Assembly (NCBI GenBank): GCA_964490975.1
Contig: CAZBEQ010000002.1
Span: 62,001-126,000, forward strand
DNA: 64,000 bases
Origin: DTU013 sp964490975
GTDB taxonomy: Bacteria; Bacillota; Clostridia; Acetivibrionales; DTU013
Direction of reading: 5' to 3'
The notes under the pieces are model-generated. The model made no database searches, was not told the DNA's origin, and saw only the letters and a program-made list of their open reading frames with translations. Of the stretch, positions 27,346 through 36,023 are shown one piece after another; within the stretch, counting starts at the first letter, position 1, and every line of letters begins with the position of its first letter. A program made the position numbers and the translations under genes.

Positions 27346-28746
27346 TCATTCCTCGACTGCCATGAAGCTTTCTTTTAACTTCATTGCATCAACAGGCTTG
27401 CCATATCTTCTCATTTTGGCAAATTCCAATATGATTAGAACTGAAGACAAAACCAAAACACCAATATCCGTAATTACCGGCGCGAGAAATACGCCGCGAA
27501 TACCTAAGCCACCGATGCCGGGAATAATAAGAATGAGGGGAATGAAGAAAATGATCTGTCGAAGCAGTGTCAGAATTGCTGCAATAAAGCCCTTCCCGAG
27601 GGACTGAAACAAGGTGATGGACAGAATCATAACCCCAAGCAGAATGTAGGTGGAAAAATACAGTCTGAGGCTCCCGACTCCAAGCTGGGCGATGCTGGCT
27701 TTCGTTATAAACGTGGAAAGCATGGTTTCCGGAAAGACCATCACCGGAATGTAGAACAACAGGGAGAAAACGGTGGTGCATAACAAAAATGTCCGTGTAA
27801 TATCTTTGACGCGGGAGTATTCTTTCGCCCCGTAGTTTGTACCGATAGCAGGCTGAAAGCCCTGACTGATGCCCCATAGCGGAATAAACGCAAAAGCCTG
27901 GATTCTGAGACACGCGCCTAAAATGATCTGCCATTCGTCTCCGCCGTAGTTTGCCGCGGTGTTATACATAATCGTTTGCTGAATAAGCTGCATCAGTTGC
28001 ATCAGCATTGCCGAAACGCCCACCGAAAGAACATGCGGCATCAATGCCTTATCTAAGCAGATGCTATGTATCCGCACATTCTTGCTTTTCTTTATAAAAT
28101 ACCAGATTGTGATAATAGCCTGAACAATTTGCGCAATTACTGTTGCATATGCCGCACCGGAAACGCTGTGTGTAAGGCTTATCAGGATAGGGTCAAGTAT
28201 AATGTTTAAAACCGCTCCTATACCCATGATCAGCATGGCACGTTTTAAAAGCCCTTCTCCCCTCATCACCATGTTAGCGGCCTGCGCGAAGTTGACGAAT
28301 ATGGAACCCGCAAAAATAATGCGCAGATATACAACAGCATTCTCAAGTATTTCTCCCTGTGCGCCAGACATCTGCAGAATTTGACGGGTAAATACCATTC
28401 CAAGAACCGTAACAGCGGCAGACAGAAGAAATACGCTCATCATCAGATTGCCCATTATTCTATCGATTGTAGCCTGATCCTTTTTCCCGATTGCTATGGA
28501 AAGCACCGAAGCAGAGCCAACGCCAATCAGGGTGGCAATTGCGCTGTTAAACAGCGTGAAGGGGTATGACACCGTCACGGCTCCCATTGCGTGTGGTGAA
28601 ATCATCTGCCCGACAAATACCGCATCCATGAAGTTATAAAGTCCGATTACGACCATACCGATAATGGCGGGCAGGCTGAGAGAAACCATCAGCTTGAATG
28701 GTTTTTCCGACAACAGCTTTGTCCGCGTATCTACGACTTTTTCCAT
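27346..28746 (-). CDS. MATE-family multidrug efflux protein
   Basis: A 466-residue polytopic protein with about 12 membrane segments. The N-terminal ALPAIIGMVVIGLYNFMD pattern and a repeated half fit the MATE (MepA/NorM) family: Na+ or H+ driven export of cationic drugs. It lies within the segment bounded by the tRNA-Arg repeats, downstream of a TetR gene on the same strand. A short dyad, GTTAGA-GTTA-TCTAAC (28771-28786), precedes it and may be a regulator site. Confidence 0.93.
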   Translation of the reverse strand: MEKVVDTRTKLLSEKPFKLMVSLSLPAIIGMVVIGLYNFMDAVFVGQMISPHAMGAVTVSYPFTLFNSAIATLIGVGSASVLSIAIGKKDQATIDRIMGNLMMSVFLLSAAVTVLGMVFTRQILQMSGAQGEILENAVVYLRIIFAGSIFVNFAQAANMVMRGEGLLKRAMLIMGIGAVLNIILDPILISLTHSVSGAAYATVIAQIVQAIITIWYFIKKSKNVRIHSICLDKALMPHVLSVGVSAMLMQLMQLIQQTIMYNTAANYGGDEWQIILGACLRIQAFAFIPLWGISQGFQPAIGTNYGAKEYSRVKDITRTFLLCTTVFSLLFYIPVMVFPETMLSTFITKASIAQLGVGSLRLYFSTYILLGVMILSITLFQSLGKGFIAAILTLLRQIIFFIPLILIIPGIGGLGIRGVFLAPVITDIGVLVLSSVLIILEFAKMRRYGKPVDAMKLKESFMAVEE

Positions 28747-28801
28747 AATACAAAACCTCCAATATAATGTTAGAGTTATCTAACTGATCTCTAAATTTTA
28801 A

Positions 28802-28823
28802 GACGATTTGAAAATCGTCTTGT
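28802..28823. terminator. Hairpin between tetR and MATE genes
   Basis: AAGACGATTT GA AAATCGTCTT, a perfect 10-bp stem just after the TetR stop. There is no strong T run, so it may attenuate rather than end transcription. Confidence 0.45.
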
Positions 28824-28829
28824 AGATTA

Positions 28830-29447
28830 TTAGGATAATAAAAAAATATCCCGCCAACCGCACTGAAAGAACCTTTTCAGTCGGCATATATAGCCCAACG
28901 CAGCCTCTTTGCTCATGTCGTGAACAACTATTTCAAAAACGCCAGACCAATAAGAACTGCATAGTATGTGTAAAAGTTCCGGCGTAAGCCGTTTTGAAGC
29001 AATTGCGTCATTTCCCATCGTCTCGATATACTTTATGGTGCACTCTACATCTATCTCCACGACTTTATGGATAAAGTCCGAGAATACAGTGCCCTCCGCA
29101 TGACAGACAAGTAGCTTGAAAGCTGAAAAATCTTCATATATCATATTAACGAGAATACTATTCTTCTCTTCTGTATACTCCAGCATCTTCTCCCAGTCCA
29201 TCAGCGGCATTTTATCAAAAAGCTCGATTTCCTCATGAAATTTGCCTTCGAAGCTGTCAGCTGCAGATTTTACAATCGCATTAAACAGGCCCTCTTTATC
29301 TCCAAATCTTGTATATATAGAGCTGGTACTGGTGTTTGCGTTTTCGGCAATAGCACGTAATGATGCGTCCTTATATCCTTTTTCCAAAAACTCATCCTTT
29401 GCGCAGTCCAGTAATCTGTCGGTAACACCCTCCATCTGCTTTGCCAT
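28830..29447 (-). CDS. TetR-family repressor
   Basis: A 205-residue protein. Residues 8-55 are a TetR helix-turn-helix (LLDCAKDEFLEKGYKDASLRAIAENANTSTSSIYTRFGDKEGL, given here as the span of residues 12-54). The rest is a helical ligand domain. The start follows AGGAGGTGAAAAT. It probably represses itself and the MATE pump; a dyad operator candidate lies 40 bp upstream. Ligand unknown. Confidence 0.92.
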   Translation of the reverse strand: MAKQMEGVTDRLLDCAKDEFLEKGYKDASLRAIAENANTSTSSIYTRFGDKEGLFNAIVKSAADSFEGKFHEEIELFDKMPLMDWEKMLEYTEEKNSILVNMIYEDFSAFKLLVCHAEGTVFSDFIHKVVEIDVECTIKYIETMGNDAIASKRLTPELLHILCSSYWSGVFEIVVHDMSKEAALGYICRLKRFFQCGWRDIFLLS

Positions 29448-29487
29448 ATTTTCACCTCCTATCTCATTCTATATTTATAACGCCGTT

Positions 29488-29504
29488 TTATAACACTGTT
29501 ATAA
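29488..29504 (-). promoter_or_regulatory. Candidate TetR operator
   Basis: TTATAAC ACT GTTATAA is a perfect dyad with a 3-base centre, 41 bp upstream of the TetR start. A further half-site TTATAAC lies at 29475-29481. Position and symmetry fit autoregulation. Confidence 0.6.
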
Positions 29505-29530
29505 ATATAGCACAAGCTTTTTACCTTGTC

Positions 29531-29655
29531 AATAAGATTACGCTTATCAACTTGATGGACATCGCAAAGAATCAGGGTAAGTCCGTCGACAGAGGCGCGC
29601 TTTCGGAAAAGCTGGGGGTCAGAAGAATACCCGCCACGGTCATCATCAGAAGCTG
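29531..29655 (+). pseudogene. Fragment of ferrous-iron transporter feoB
   Basis: About 36 codons read LMDIAKNQGKSVD and ALSEKLGVRRIPATV, which align with the FeoB G-domain region around NMxDxAxxxGxxID...LSxxLGVPVVPTxA. Nothing before or after continues as FeoB: there is no P-loop, G2 motif or membrane domain. It is a remnant inside the island next to the right repeat. The identification rests on this short match. Confidence 0.55.
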
Positions 29656-29721
29656 CAAACAAGAGGAGCCAACTGCTAAAGTCGGTAATGCGGAAAAACC
29701 AATAAGTACAGTTATAAGTAC

Positions 29722-29783
29722 AAATGGCATGAAAAAAGGGCTCCAGGTATTCCTGGAACCCTTGGCGCGCCCAGCAGAGATCG
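29722..29783. repeat. Right copy of the tRNA-Arg 3'-end direct repeat (att-like)
   Basis: It overlaps the intact tRNA-Arg 3' end and its terminator. It pairs with 27242-27304 (one mismatch, one indel) and together they bound 2.4 kb of MATE, TetR and feoB-fragment DNA. Confidence 0.8.
29731..29763 (-). terminator. Terminator of tRNA-Arg
   Basis: On the minus strand AAGGGTTCCAGG, loop AATA, CCTGGAGCCCTT, then TTTTC. A strong stem directly after the tRNA CCA end. Confidence 0.85.
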
Positions 29784-29839
29784 AATCCACAACCTTCTGG
29801 TCCGTAGCCAGACGCTCTATCCAATTGAGCTATGGGCGC
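29763..29839 (-). tRNA. tRNA-Arg (anticodon ACG), CCA encoded
   Basis: 77 nt fold as a cloverleaf: acceptor GCGCCCA/TGGGCGC, D-stem GCTC/GAGC, anticodon stem TCTGG/CCAGA with loop CTACGGA (anticodon ACG), and T-arm loop TTCGATC with two wobble pairs in its stem, then discriminator G and CCA. ACG reads CGU/CGC/CGA after deamination to inosine. Confidence 0.95.
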
Positions 29840-30600
29840 ACATATTCGCACTACATCTTCAGTGCATATATATAATAATACTTTCCGGGTCAAAAATCAA
29901 CAGTATTTATGTGGTTTTATACGGTAATAGCATAAAGCGAAATAATTCCAAATAGTATTAGAGGCAAGACCTGGAAATCAACAGAGAAGTGCTGAAAACA
30001 AAGCAACTTGCTAAAGTGTACCCTCAAGAATAGCGCAAAAAACTGAAGACTTATTACATTTTTGATAACCTATAGCAAAGCCTGAGTACCAACCAATAAA
30101 ACAACTATCATGGCCAAAACTTCAAGTGTAGGGCACATTAGTTGCATGGTAAATTGTCATAAGGCTAAAAAAGCATTTCTTATGTACACTAATTACTATA
30201 AAAGTGGACTATTCCTGAAATTTTGTCCAAGTGGTCGCCTGACATGAATCCACTTGTGTCCCTTGTCTCTTCTGCTATTGTGGCAGCAGTTGCCGGAGCT
30301 GACGATTGGGAATGTATCGAGAAATTCGTTATTGAGCGAATAGAGTTCCTCAAAAAGTGTGTTTCCTTTCCTTGCGAAACAACTTCTCACGACACATAAT
30401 CCCTACTTGCATGATTGCTGTAATGGCAATTTTTCAAAAAACCTGAAAAGGTTTTTGAATCAGGACTAATTTTCATGCGTACGCCGTATGTGGTTTTGTG
30501 AATTTTAAACAGCCCACAAATTTAACTTCTATAAGGGATTGAGTATGGTATAATAGGAGTTGTTACAAAGCCTGGTCCTACCCGGCCCTTTTATATAGAT
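29840..30600. other. 760 bp without a recognisable gene
   Basis: AT-rich DNA between tRNA-Arg and the DnaD gene. A 64-codon minus-strand frame at 30196-30390 has no ribosome site or family pattern. No transposase or integrase motif was found. A TATAAT at 30550-30555 near the right end is a possible -10 for the dnaD transcript. It may be decayed mobile DNA on the outer side of the tRNA. Confidence 0.4.
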
Positions 30601-30617
30601 TTGTGAGGTTATTACAT

Positions 30618-31598
30618 ATGGTTTTTGATACAAATATATCCATGCTATATTCAGATACATTAGTACCGGACATTTTTATTTCAGAATACCTGCCGTCGCT
30701 TGAAAGCGACTTTATCAAGGTATATATGTACTGCCTTTTTCTGAGCAAATACAGGAAAAACCCATCCACCGAGGATATGGCAAAGAAGCTGGAGCTTCAG
30801 CCCGTACGAGTAAAAGAAGCCCTGACCCGTCTCGAGGAGCTCGGACTGATCTCAAGGAGCGCCAATGAAAATACTATAAGCATCGTCGACCTCAAAGAGA
30901 AGGAAATAAGAAAAATCTATCGTGCCAAGACAACGTCCACACCCGAAGAGGCCGTACTCAGCAGCGAGCGCAGCAAGAAGCGCAGCCGCTTCATTTCAAG
31001 TATAAACAACGCTTTTTTCCAGGGCGTTATGTCGCCGTCATGGTACACAGACATAGACTCATGGTTTGATAAGTATCAGTTCGAAGAGGATGTAATGTAT
31101 GCACTTTTCAAGCACTGCTATGATTATAAGGGTCTGTCCCGGCAGTACATAGCAAAAGTGGCAGACAGCTGGCACAGCAAAAAGATCAGGAACAGCTTCG
31201 ACCTGGATAAGTACTCCATGGAAGCGCAAAAAATCAAAGATATTAGAGGCATGATCATAAAGAAACTCCGAAAGCAAGGGCTGCTTACGGAATACGAAGA
31301 GGCCTATGTGGAGAAATGGGTATCAGAATACAGCTATGACTTCAGCATCATTGAGGAGGCTCTCAAGCGCACTACCTCCGCTGTTAATCCGAACTTTGAG
31401 TATATTAACAGGATACTTGCCAACTGGTACGAAAAGGGTTACAGGGCAAAGGATGAGATAATTGCAGCAGAGGGCGCAAAAAAGCCTTCCGAAACTGCTA
31501 AATCGAAAGCCAGAGAAAAGTCGATCCCACAGAAGGGGAATTTCGATCAGCGCAAATACGATGATGAGTATTTTGATAAGCTCTATAAAGATGTTTGA
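30618..31598 (+). CDS. DnaD-domain replication protein
   Basis: A 326-residue protein. The start at ATG 30618 has GAGG nine bases upstream, while the GTG at 30603 lacks a site. The N-terminal 100 residues form a winged-helix DnaB/DnaD-like domain, with two DnaD-type helical modules following: about 130-210 and 215-290 (KWVSEYSYDFSIIEEALKR, and FEYINRILANWYEKGY, the YxxxIxxxW motif). DnaD-like proteins help load the replicative helicase. It is cotranscribed with a DnaC/DnaI-type ATPase, so the pair is likely the chromosomal helicase-loading module. Confidence 0.93.
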   Translation: MVFDTNISMLYSDTLVPDIFISEYLPSLESDFIKVYMYCLFLSKYRKNPSTEDMAKKLELQPVRVKEALTRLEELGLISRSANENTISIVDLKEKEIRKIYRAKTTSTPEEAVLSSERSKKRSRFISSINNAFFQGVMSPSWYTDIDSWFDKYQFEEDVMYALFKHCYDYKGLSRQYIAKVADSWHSKKIRNSFDLDKYSMEAQKIKDIRGMIIKKLRKQGLLTEYEEAYVEKWVSEYSYDFSIIEEALKRTTSAVNPNFEYINRILANWYEKGYRAKDEIIAAEGAKKPSETAKSKAREKSIPQKGNFDQRKYDDEYFDKLYKDV

Positions 31599-31663
31599 TA
31601 TGGGATCTTCAGCTGAAGCAAAATGGAAAACAGTAACTTACTGAAAGGATGAAACCAAACGGC

Positions 31664-32686
31664 ATGAGTCTCAATATACATCAAACCATAAAAAACGAAT
31701 ATGACAAGAAGCGGAAAAAGGCTCAGGATGAGCTGGAAGAGAGAAAGTCCGGGCTTTATTACCACATTCCCCGCCTTGAGGAGATAGAAAACGAGATACG
31801 CGCCGCAGGCTTAAAATACAATAAGGCTATACTTATGGGAAAAGTCTCTCCCGATGACGCAGCAGCGCAGCTCTCCGGCACGATCGAGCAGCTTAGGAAG
31901 GAGCGCAGCGAACTGCTCTGCTCCAACGGCTACAATGAAGATTATCTCAATCCGGTCTACGAATGCCAAAAGTGTTCTGACACAGGCATAATCGATTCAC
32001 CGGACGGAGAAGGCGGCACACTTTGTATATGCTACCGCCAGCTGCTCATAAACAATCTGTATGACCAGTCTAACATATGCATCGCAGGTAATGGCGGGCT
32101 TTCATGCTTCAATACAGATTTTTATCCGGATATCATTAATGAGGACAGGTATGGCCTCAAAAAGTCTCCTCGCCGGCAAATAAACGGGATACTTGAAAAC
32201 TGCCGTTATTTTGTAGATAACTTCGGCAATCCAGATGTAAAGAACCTTCTCTTTTGTGGGCCTACCGGAGTCGGCAAAACCTTTATGGCCGGCTGTCTGG
32301 CGATGGAGCTGATGAAATCCGGGCATACTGTTCTTTATCAGACAGCACCCGCACTGTTCAACACCATATATGAATACAGGTATAGTATAAATAGCAGCGA
32401 AGACTGCGACTCGACTGTATATAAAAGCATACTTGAAACCGAGCTTCTTATAATAGATGACCTTGGGACGGAGTCGCCGACTGCGATGCGTTATGCAGAA
32501 CTGCTTAACATAATTGATACCAGGATGGCAAATGATATAAAAAGGTCCTGTAAGACCATTATTGCAACAAACATAGACCTTAAAAAGCTGTTCGAGTATT
32601 ATGACGAAAGGATCGTGTCAAGAATAACGGGTGGTTTTGATATCTTCCGTTTTGCTGGCGACGATATACGCATGATGAAAGCATAA
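31664..32686 (+). CDS. DnaC/DnaI-type helicase-loader ATPase
   Basis: About 340 residues. The N-terminal half contains a coiled region and a cysteine cluster CQKC...CIC (about residues 105-125) likely binding zinc, as in DnaI. The AAA+ part has Walker A GPTGVGKT (about 200), Walker B LLIIDDLG (about 265), sensor IIATNIDL and a basic C-terminal end. Start uncertain: ATG 31649 lies too near AAAGG, whereas 31664 is 14-15 bases away. It probably loads DnaB helicase together with the upstream DnaD protein. Confidence 0.92.
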   Translation: MSLNIHQTIKNEYDKKRKKAQDELEERKSGLYYHIPRLEEIENEIRAAGLKYNKAILMGKVSPDDAAAQLSGTIEQLRKERSELLCSNGYNEDYLNPVYECQKCSDTGIIDSPDGEGGTLCICYRQLLINNLYDQSNICIAGNGGLSCFNTDFYPDIINEDRYGLKKSPRRQINGILENCRYFVDNFGNPDVKNLLFCGPTGVGKTFMAGCLAMELMKSGHTVLYQTAPALFNTIYEYRYSINSSEDCDSTVYKSILETELLIIDDLGTESPTAMRYAELLNIIDTRMANDIKRSCKTIIATNIDLKKLFEYYDERIVSRITGGFDIFRFAGDDIRMMKA

Positions 32687-32712
32687 CGGCCGTCATTTTC
32701 TTCATGGGCCAT

Positions 32713-33843
32713 TCATTTTCCGACAGCCGCGCCTATCATATACTTGAACATTTCAGTGATGCCATTGTCAATTTTAAGAAACCCGCATGTCTGTGAATAA
32801 AACCATAGACCGATCATCAGAAAACCGGGGATCAGCCATATTAGTCCCCTAACCCCATTTCCTGCATTAGCCCTTGAAATCCTTCCTGTTTTGACATCCA
32901 GGTCTTCCCCCATCGCCGGCACACCATTGGTCAGAGGCTTTAGCACAGATCGCGAAGGATTGAGTCTTATCAATAAGAATAGCAGCATGGCAAATACAAT
33001 CGCAAAAAAGAAAAATAAAAACCCATAGAAAAGTAGAACGATACGAAGCTGCTGAGGCGAAAATGTAGAAAAGATTTTAAAAATATCGCTTATACTGTTT
33101 CCAGACGGTTTGACCATATTTTCAGATTTTTGAATGACACCTAGCAGTTTATTTGAAATGTAGCCTACGATCACTGCTATCGCATTGTTTGTAAAATGAG
33201 CAAACATTCCGCAGTATAGTGAGTTAGTCCTGTATACGATAAACCCGATCAGAACCCCAAGCAAAAATGTGCCAAGGATCTTTTGAAAATCAAGATGGGT
33301 AAGGCTGAACAAAAAGGCCGCCATAAGTATAGCTCTAAACGGTCCGAAGGCTTCAACCCCCCTTTGCACTACACCTCTGAAAAGAAATTCCTCACAGATC
33401 GCCGCACTTCCCGCGATAACGATAATGCTCAGCAGCAGCTCAAGCCCATTATTGCCAACGGGCACCGGTTCAACTATTACCTTTTCGAATATCTTATTGA
33501 CAATAAAAAGATTAAGCAAATTGAATACCGAAGCCAACGGTATTGCAAAGATAACTATCCAGAAAATCACAAAGTAATTCATAAATCTCGAATGGTTAAG
33601 CCTGAGTGTCTCCTTCAGTCTGAACCTTGATATTATGAGAAATAGTAAAGCCGGAAGTGATATCAATACGAACTCCGTGATGATAATGCCTGAATAGAAC
33701 TCTCTGGACTGTACTCTGTATCCAAATAAAACAAAAAGAGTAATTGTAATGGAGAACAGAACACAGACCGCCGTTATACCTAGCCTCTTTATACTGGTAC
33801 TATGCCCTTGTGCGCCGTTAACCTCATCTTTAAAGCAGTCCAC
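32713..33843 (-). CDS. CPBP-family intramembrane protease
   Basis: A 376-residue polytopic protein, with GTG start behind GGAGGTGCAG. The Abi/CPBP motifs are present: EEFLFRG (EExxxR), FSLTHLDF (FxxxH) and HFTNNAI (HxxxN), so it is predicted active. C-terminal to the CAAX-protease core is an extra region with two more membrane helices and a charged loop. Roles in this family range from prenyl-protein processing to bacteriocin immunity and spore processes; here it precedes sleB-ypeB on the same strand but may be independent. Confidence 0.9.
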   Translation of the reverse strand: MDCFKDEVNGAQGHSTSIKRLGITAVCVLFSITITLFVLFGYRVQSREFYSGIIITEFVLISLPALLFLIISRFRLKETLRLNHSRFMNYFVIFWIVIFAIPLASVFNLLNLFIVNKIFEKVIVEPVPVGNNGLELLLSIIVIAGSAAICEEFLFRGVVQRGVEAFGPFRAILMAAFLFSLTHLDFQKILGTFLLGVLIGFIVYRTNSLYCGMFAHFTNNAIAVIVGYISNKLLGVIQKSENMVKPSGNSISDIFKIFSTFSPQQLRIVLLFYGFLFFFFAIVFAMLLFLLIRLNPSRSVLKPLTNGVPAMGEDLDVKTGRISRANAGNGVRGLIWLIPGFLMIGLWFYSQTCGFLKIDNGITEMFKYMIGAAVGK

Positions 33844-33963
33844 ACCTGCACCTCCGAAAACTGGGGCTTCGCTTCAGGAATAAGCCAAGCCCCCTGCTGA
33901 ATGATTTAACACTAATGATACCCTACTATTCCCGAAAATGCAATTATTTGCTTTTTTGACTAC

Positions 33964-35355
33964 TTACATGGTGAGCACTCCATTTGGCGTGTCAACTATC
34001 ATCAATATATCCTCTTCCTCTCCTGTGGCGGCATTTATATATACCAGAAAATCCTTATCATTGAGTTTTCCCTTAAACTCATAGCAAAACAGCTCTTTCT
34101 TGTATTCTGTTGGTATGAATACAAGACTGGAGCTTTTTACATTCATTTTACCATTGATCTTTTTTCTAGCCTCCTCTTCAGATATAGCGGGCTTTGGTAT
34201 ATCACGTTCTGTGTGGTTGGATAGGTAGGTCTTTGCCTCAATACCGATTATCTCTCCTGTATCAAGGGCAACCTTAAGCTTTATCAGATCAGGGTACATC
34301 GTTACCTCATCCTGTGTATATGCATAATTAATCGTAGCAATGTTCTCCTGCTTTGTATAATAAGTGTCCTTCATATTGTCATAGCCTTTTTCCTTAAGAA
34401 ATTTCACGCCGGCAGCTTTAGCCTTATCCATATCAAGCTTTGCTTCTTTTACCGGCCTGTTGTTGAGCATCCATACGATATGGCCGCCCTTTTGTGTAAC
34501 ACCGACGTTTACCACTTGATCCTTGGGCGCATTTTTAAGCTTAACCTGAAAACTATAGGTTTTTATCGGGCCATTATCACTCTTACCTGAGTCCTTCACA
34601 TCCTCGACACGATCCTTCCCAAGAAAATCGCGCACCTTTTCTCTGGCCTTATCAACGCTCACATTGTCACCTGTAAGCCCGCGGGCTTCAGCAGTACTCA
34701 TATGGTCTGAAAACGGGCCGTCATAGATCAAAGTAGGATAATCCTTGAAGTTATCTCCTATAGTCTCAAACTTTTTCAACATTTCGCCGGGCTTGCTCTT
34801 GCTGAATAATTTCGTTCCTTTATTGGCAAGCTCCCCCCATCTCAATCTGCCTGCATTCAAATCATCCTGCAGATCCCCGAGTTTTTTATTTAATGAAGAG
34901 GAATACTTGTAAAGCTTTTCGACCATGCCATACTGCTCATCACTTAAAGCCTTTCCTTTTATGTTCTGGTTATCAAGTGTCAGGCTGAGGTCGCCAACCT
35001 GGCTGAGAAATTTTGATGTGCTTGCTAATACAGGTTGGGATACAGGTAGCTGTCCAAGGTTTGTCTGAGCAAGATCAGCCTGTTTCCATGCCTCCTGCAA
35101 AGTGATAGCCGTTCTGTCTGTAGTAGTACTGACCATGGATTTGGCCAGAAGCGTTTCCACATTGTTAACATATCCAACCATCTCGTAAAATGCTCTGTTG
35201 TACTGGTTATCAAGCTCCTGCCTTAGATTTGCCGCATGCTTGAACTGGTAAATGCCCCACAGGGCTATTGCACATATAACCGTTATAACTATGCTGTACA
35301 TTCTTCTGTCAGATAGTCTTCTTTTAAAATCCAGAAGCTTATCGCGTATACCCAT
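33964..35355 (-). CDS. ypeB: Germination protein YpeB
   Basis: A 463-residue spore protein with an N-terminal anchor (about 18-34), a helical region to about 215, and three PepSY-like repeats in the C-terminal half (AREKVRDFLG, AKAAGVKFLKEKGY, EEEARKKINGKMNV). YpeB stabilises SleB in the dormant spore. It is 45 bp downstream of sleB with its own AAGGAGG, the classic bicistronic order. Expression is expected from a sigma-G promoter upstream of sleB (family knowledge). Confidence 0.95.
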   Translation of the reverse strand: MGIRDKLLDFKRRLSDRRMYSIVITVICAIALWGIYQFKHAANLRQELDNQYNRAFYEMVGYVNNVETLLAKSMVSTTTDRTAITLQEAWKQADLAQTNLGQLPVSQPVLASTSKFLSQVGDLSLTLDNQNIKGKALSDEQYGMVEKLYKYSSSLNKKLGDLQDDLNAGRLRWGELANKGTKLFSKSKPGEMLKKFETIGDNFKDYPTLIYDGPFSDHMSTAEARGLTGDNVSVDKAREKVRDFLGKDRVEDVKDSGKSDNGPIKTYSFQVKLKNAPKDQVVNVGVTQKGGHIVWMLNNRPVKEAKLDMDKAKAAGVKFLKEKGYDNMKDTYYTKQENIATINYAYTQDEVTMYPDLIKLKVALDTGEIIGIEAKTYLSNHTERDIPKPAISEEEARKKINGKMNVKSSSLVFIPTEYKKELFCYEFKGKLNDKDFLVYINAATGEEEDILMIVDTPNGVLTM

Positions 35356-35399
35356 TGCCTCTTACCTCCTTAAAATCCGCTCACCAGCCACAAGGCAGG

Positions 35400-35870
35400 T
35401 CATATCCCAAAATTATGTTTCCCTATTTTTGCTACGATTTTCCTGCTCCATATCCATGAGCTGGTTGCGGTAGCAGGGTTCCAGTAGTATATGCAGCCAT
35501 TGGTGGGATCCCAGCCGTTCAATGCGTCCTGCGCAGCCTTGACAACCGTAGACCCGGGATCGATCGGCACGCTTATCTGCCCGTCACTAACTGCCGTAAA
35601 GGCACCCGGCTGATAGATCACACCCGAAATTGTATTAGGGAAGTTAGGGTCCTTGACCCTGTTTAAGATTACTGCGCCAACCGCTACCTGGCCTTCATAA
35701 GGCTCACCCCTGGCCTCTCCGTTGATAGCTCTGGCCAGAAGCTGCACATCACTGATATTGCTGTTCTGTGCATATACAACATTTAAAATGCTTAAAGGAT
35801 CAGGTCCGGCAATCAAGAATATGCATATCAAAAAAAGCATAAAAATCAAGACAGCTTTCTTTAGCTTCAA
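35400..35870 (-). CDS. sleB: Spore cortex-lytic enzyme SleB
   Basis: A lytic transglycosylase of the Hydrolase_2 family that degrades muramic-lactam cortex during germination. It has 156 residues: signal peptide about 1-34, then the catalytic domain with AINGEARGEPYEGQVAVGAVILNRV containing the catalytic glutamate. It lacks the N-terminal peptidoglycan-binding domain of Bacillus SleB, which is common in clostridia. The start is TTG at 35870 with GGAGGGTGAGCC upstream. First gene of sleB-ypeB. Confidence 0.93.
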   Translation of the reverse strand: MKLKKAVLIFMLFLICIFLIAGPDPLSILNVVYAQNSNISDVQLLARAINGEARGEPYEGQVAVGAVILNRVKDPNFPNTISGVIYQPGAFTAVSDGQISVPIDPGSTVVKAAQDALNGWDPTNGCIYYWNPATATSSWIWSRKIVAKIGKHNFGI

Positions 35871-36023
35871 GGCTCACCCTCCTCAAACAACATATCCGGA
35901 CATTTACTATCCGATTCTAATTATTCTCTTCATAACCAAAAGAAATATTCCAGAGAAGAGGTTTCAGATGCGTTATAACTAAGGACAATTTTGCTAATAA
36001 TGAGTATTGGAGGTAGGCAGCAA

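Noticed and set aside
27242..29783. Complete integrative or conjugative element
   Set aside because: No integrase, excisionase, relaxase or transfer gene lies between the repeats.
30196..30390. 64-codon minus-strand frame
   Set aside because: No ribosome site, no family pattern, and it lies in AT-rich decayed DNA.
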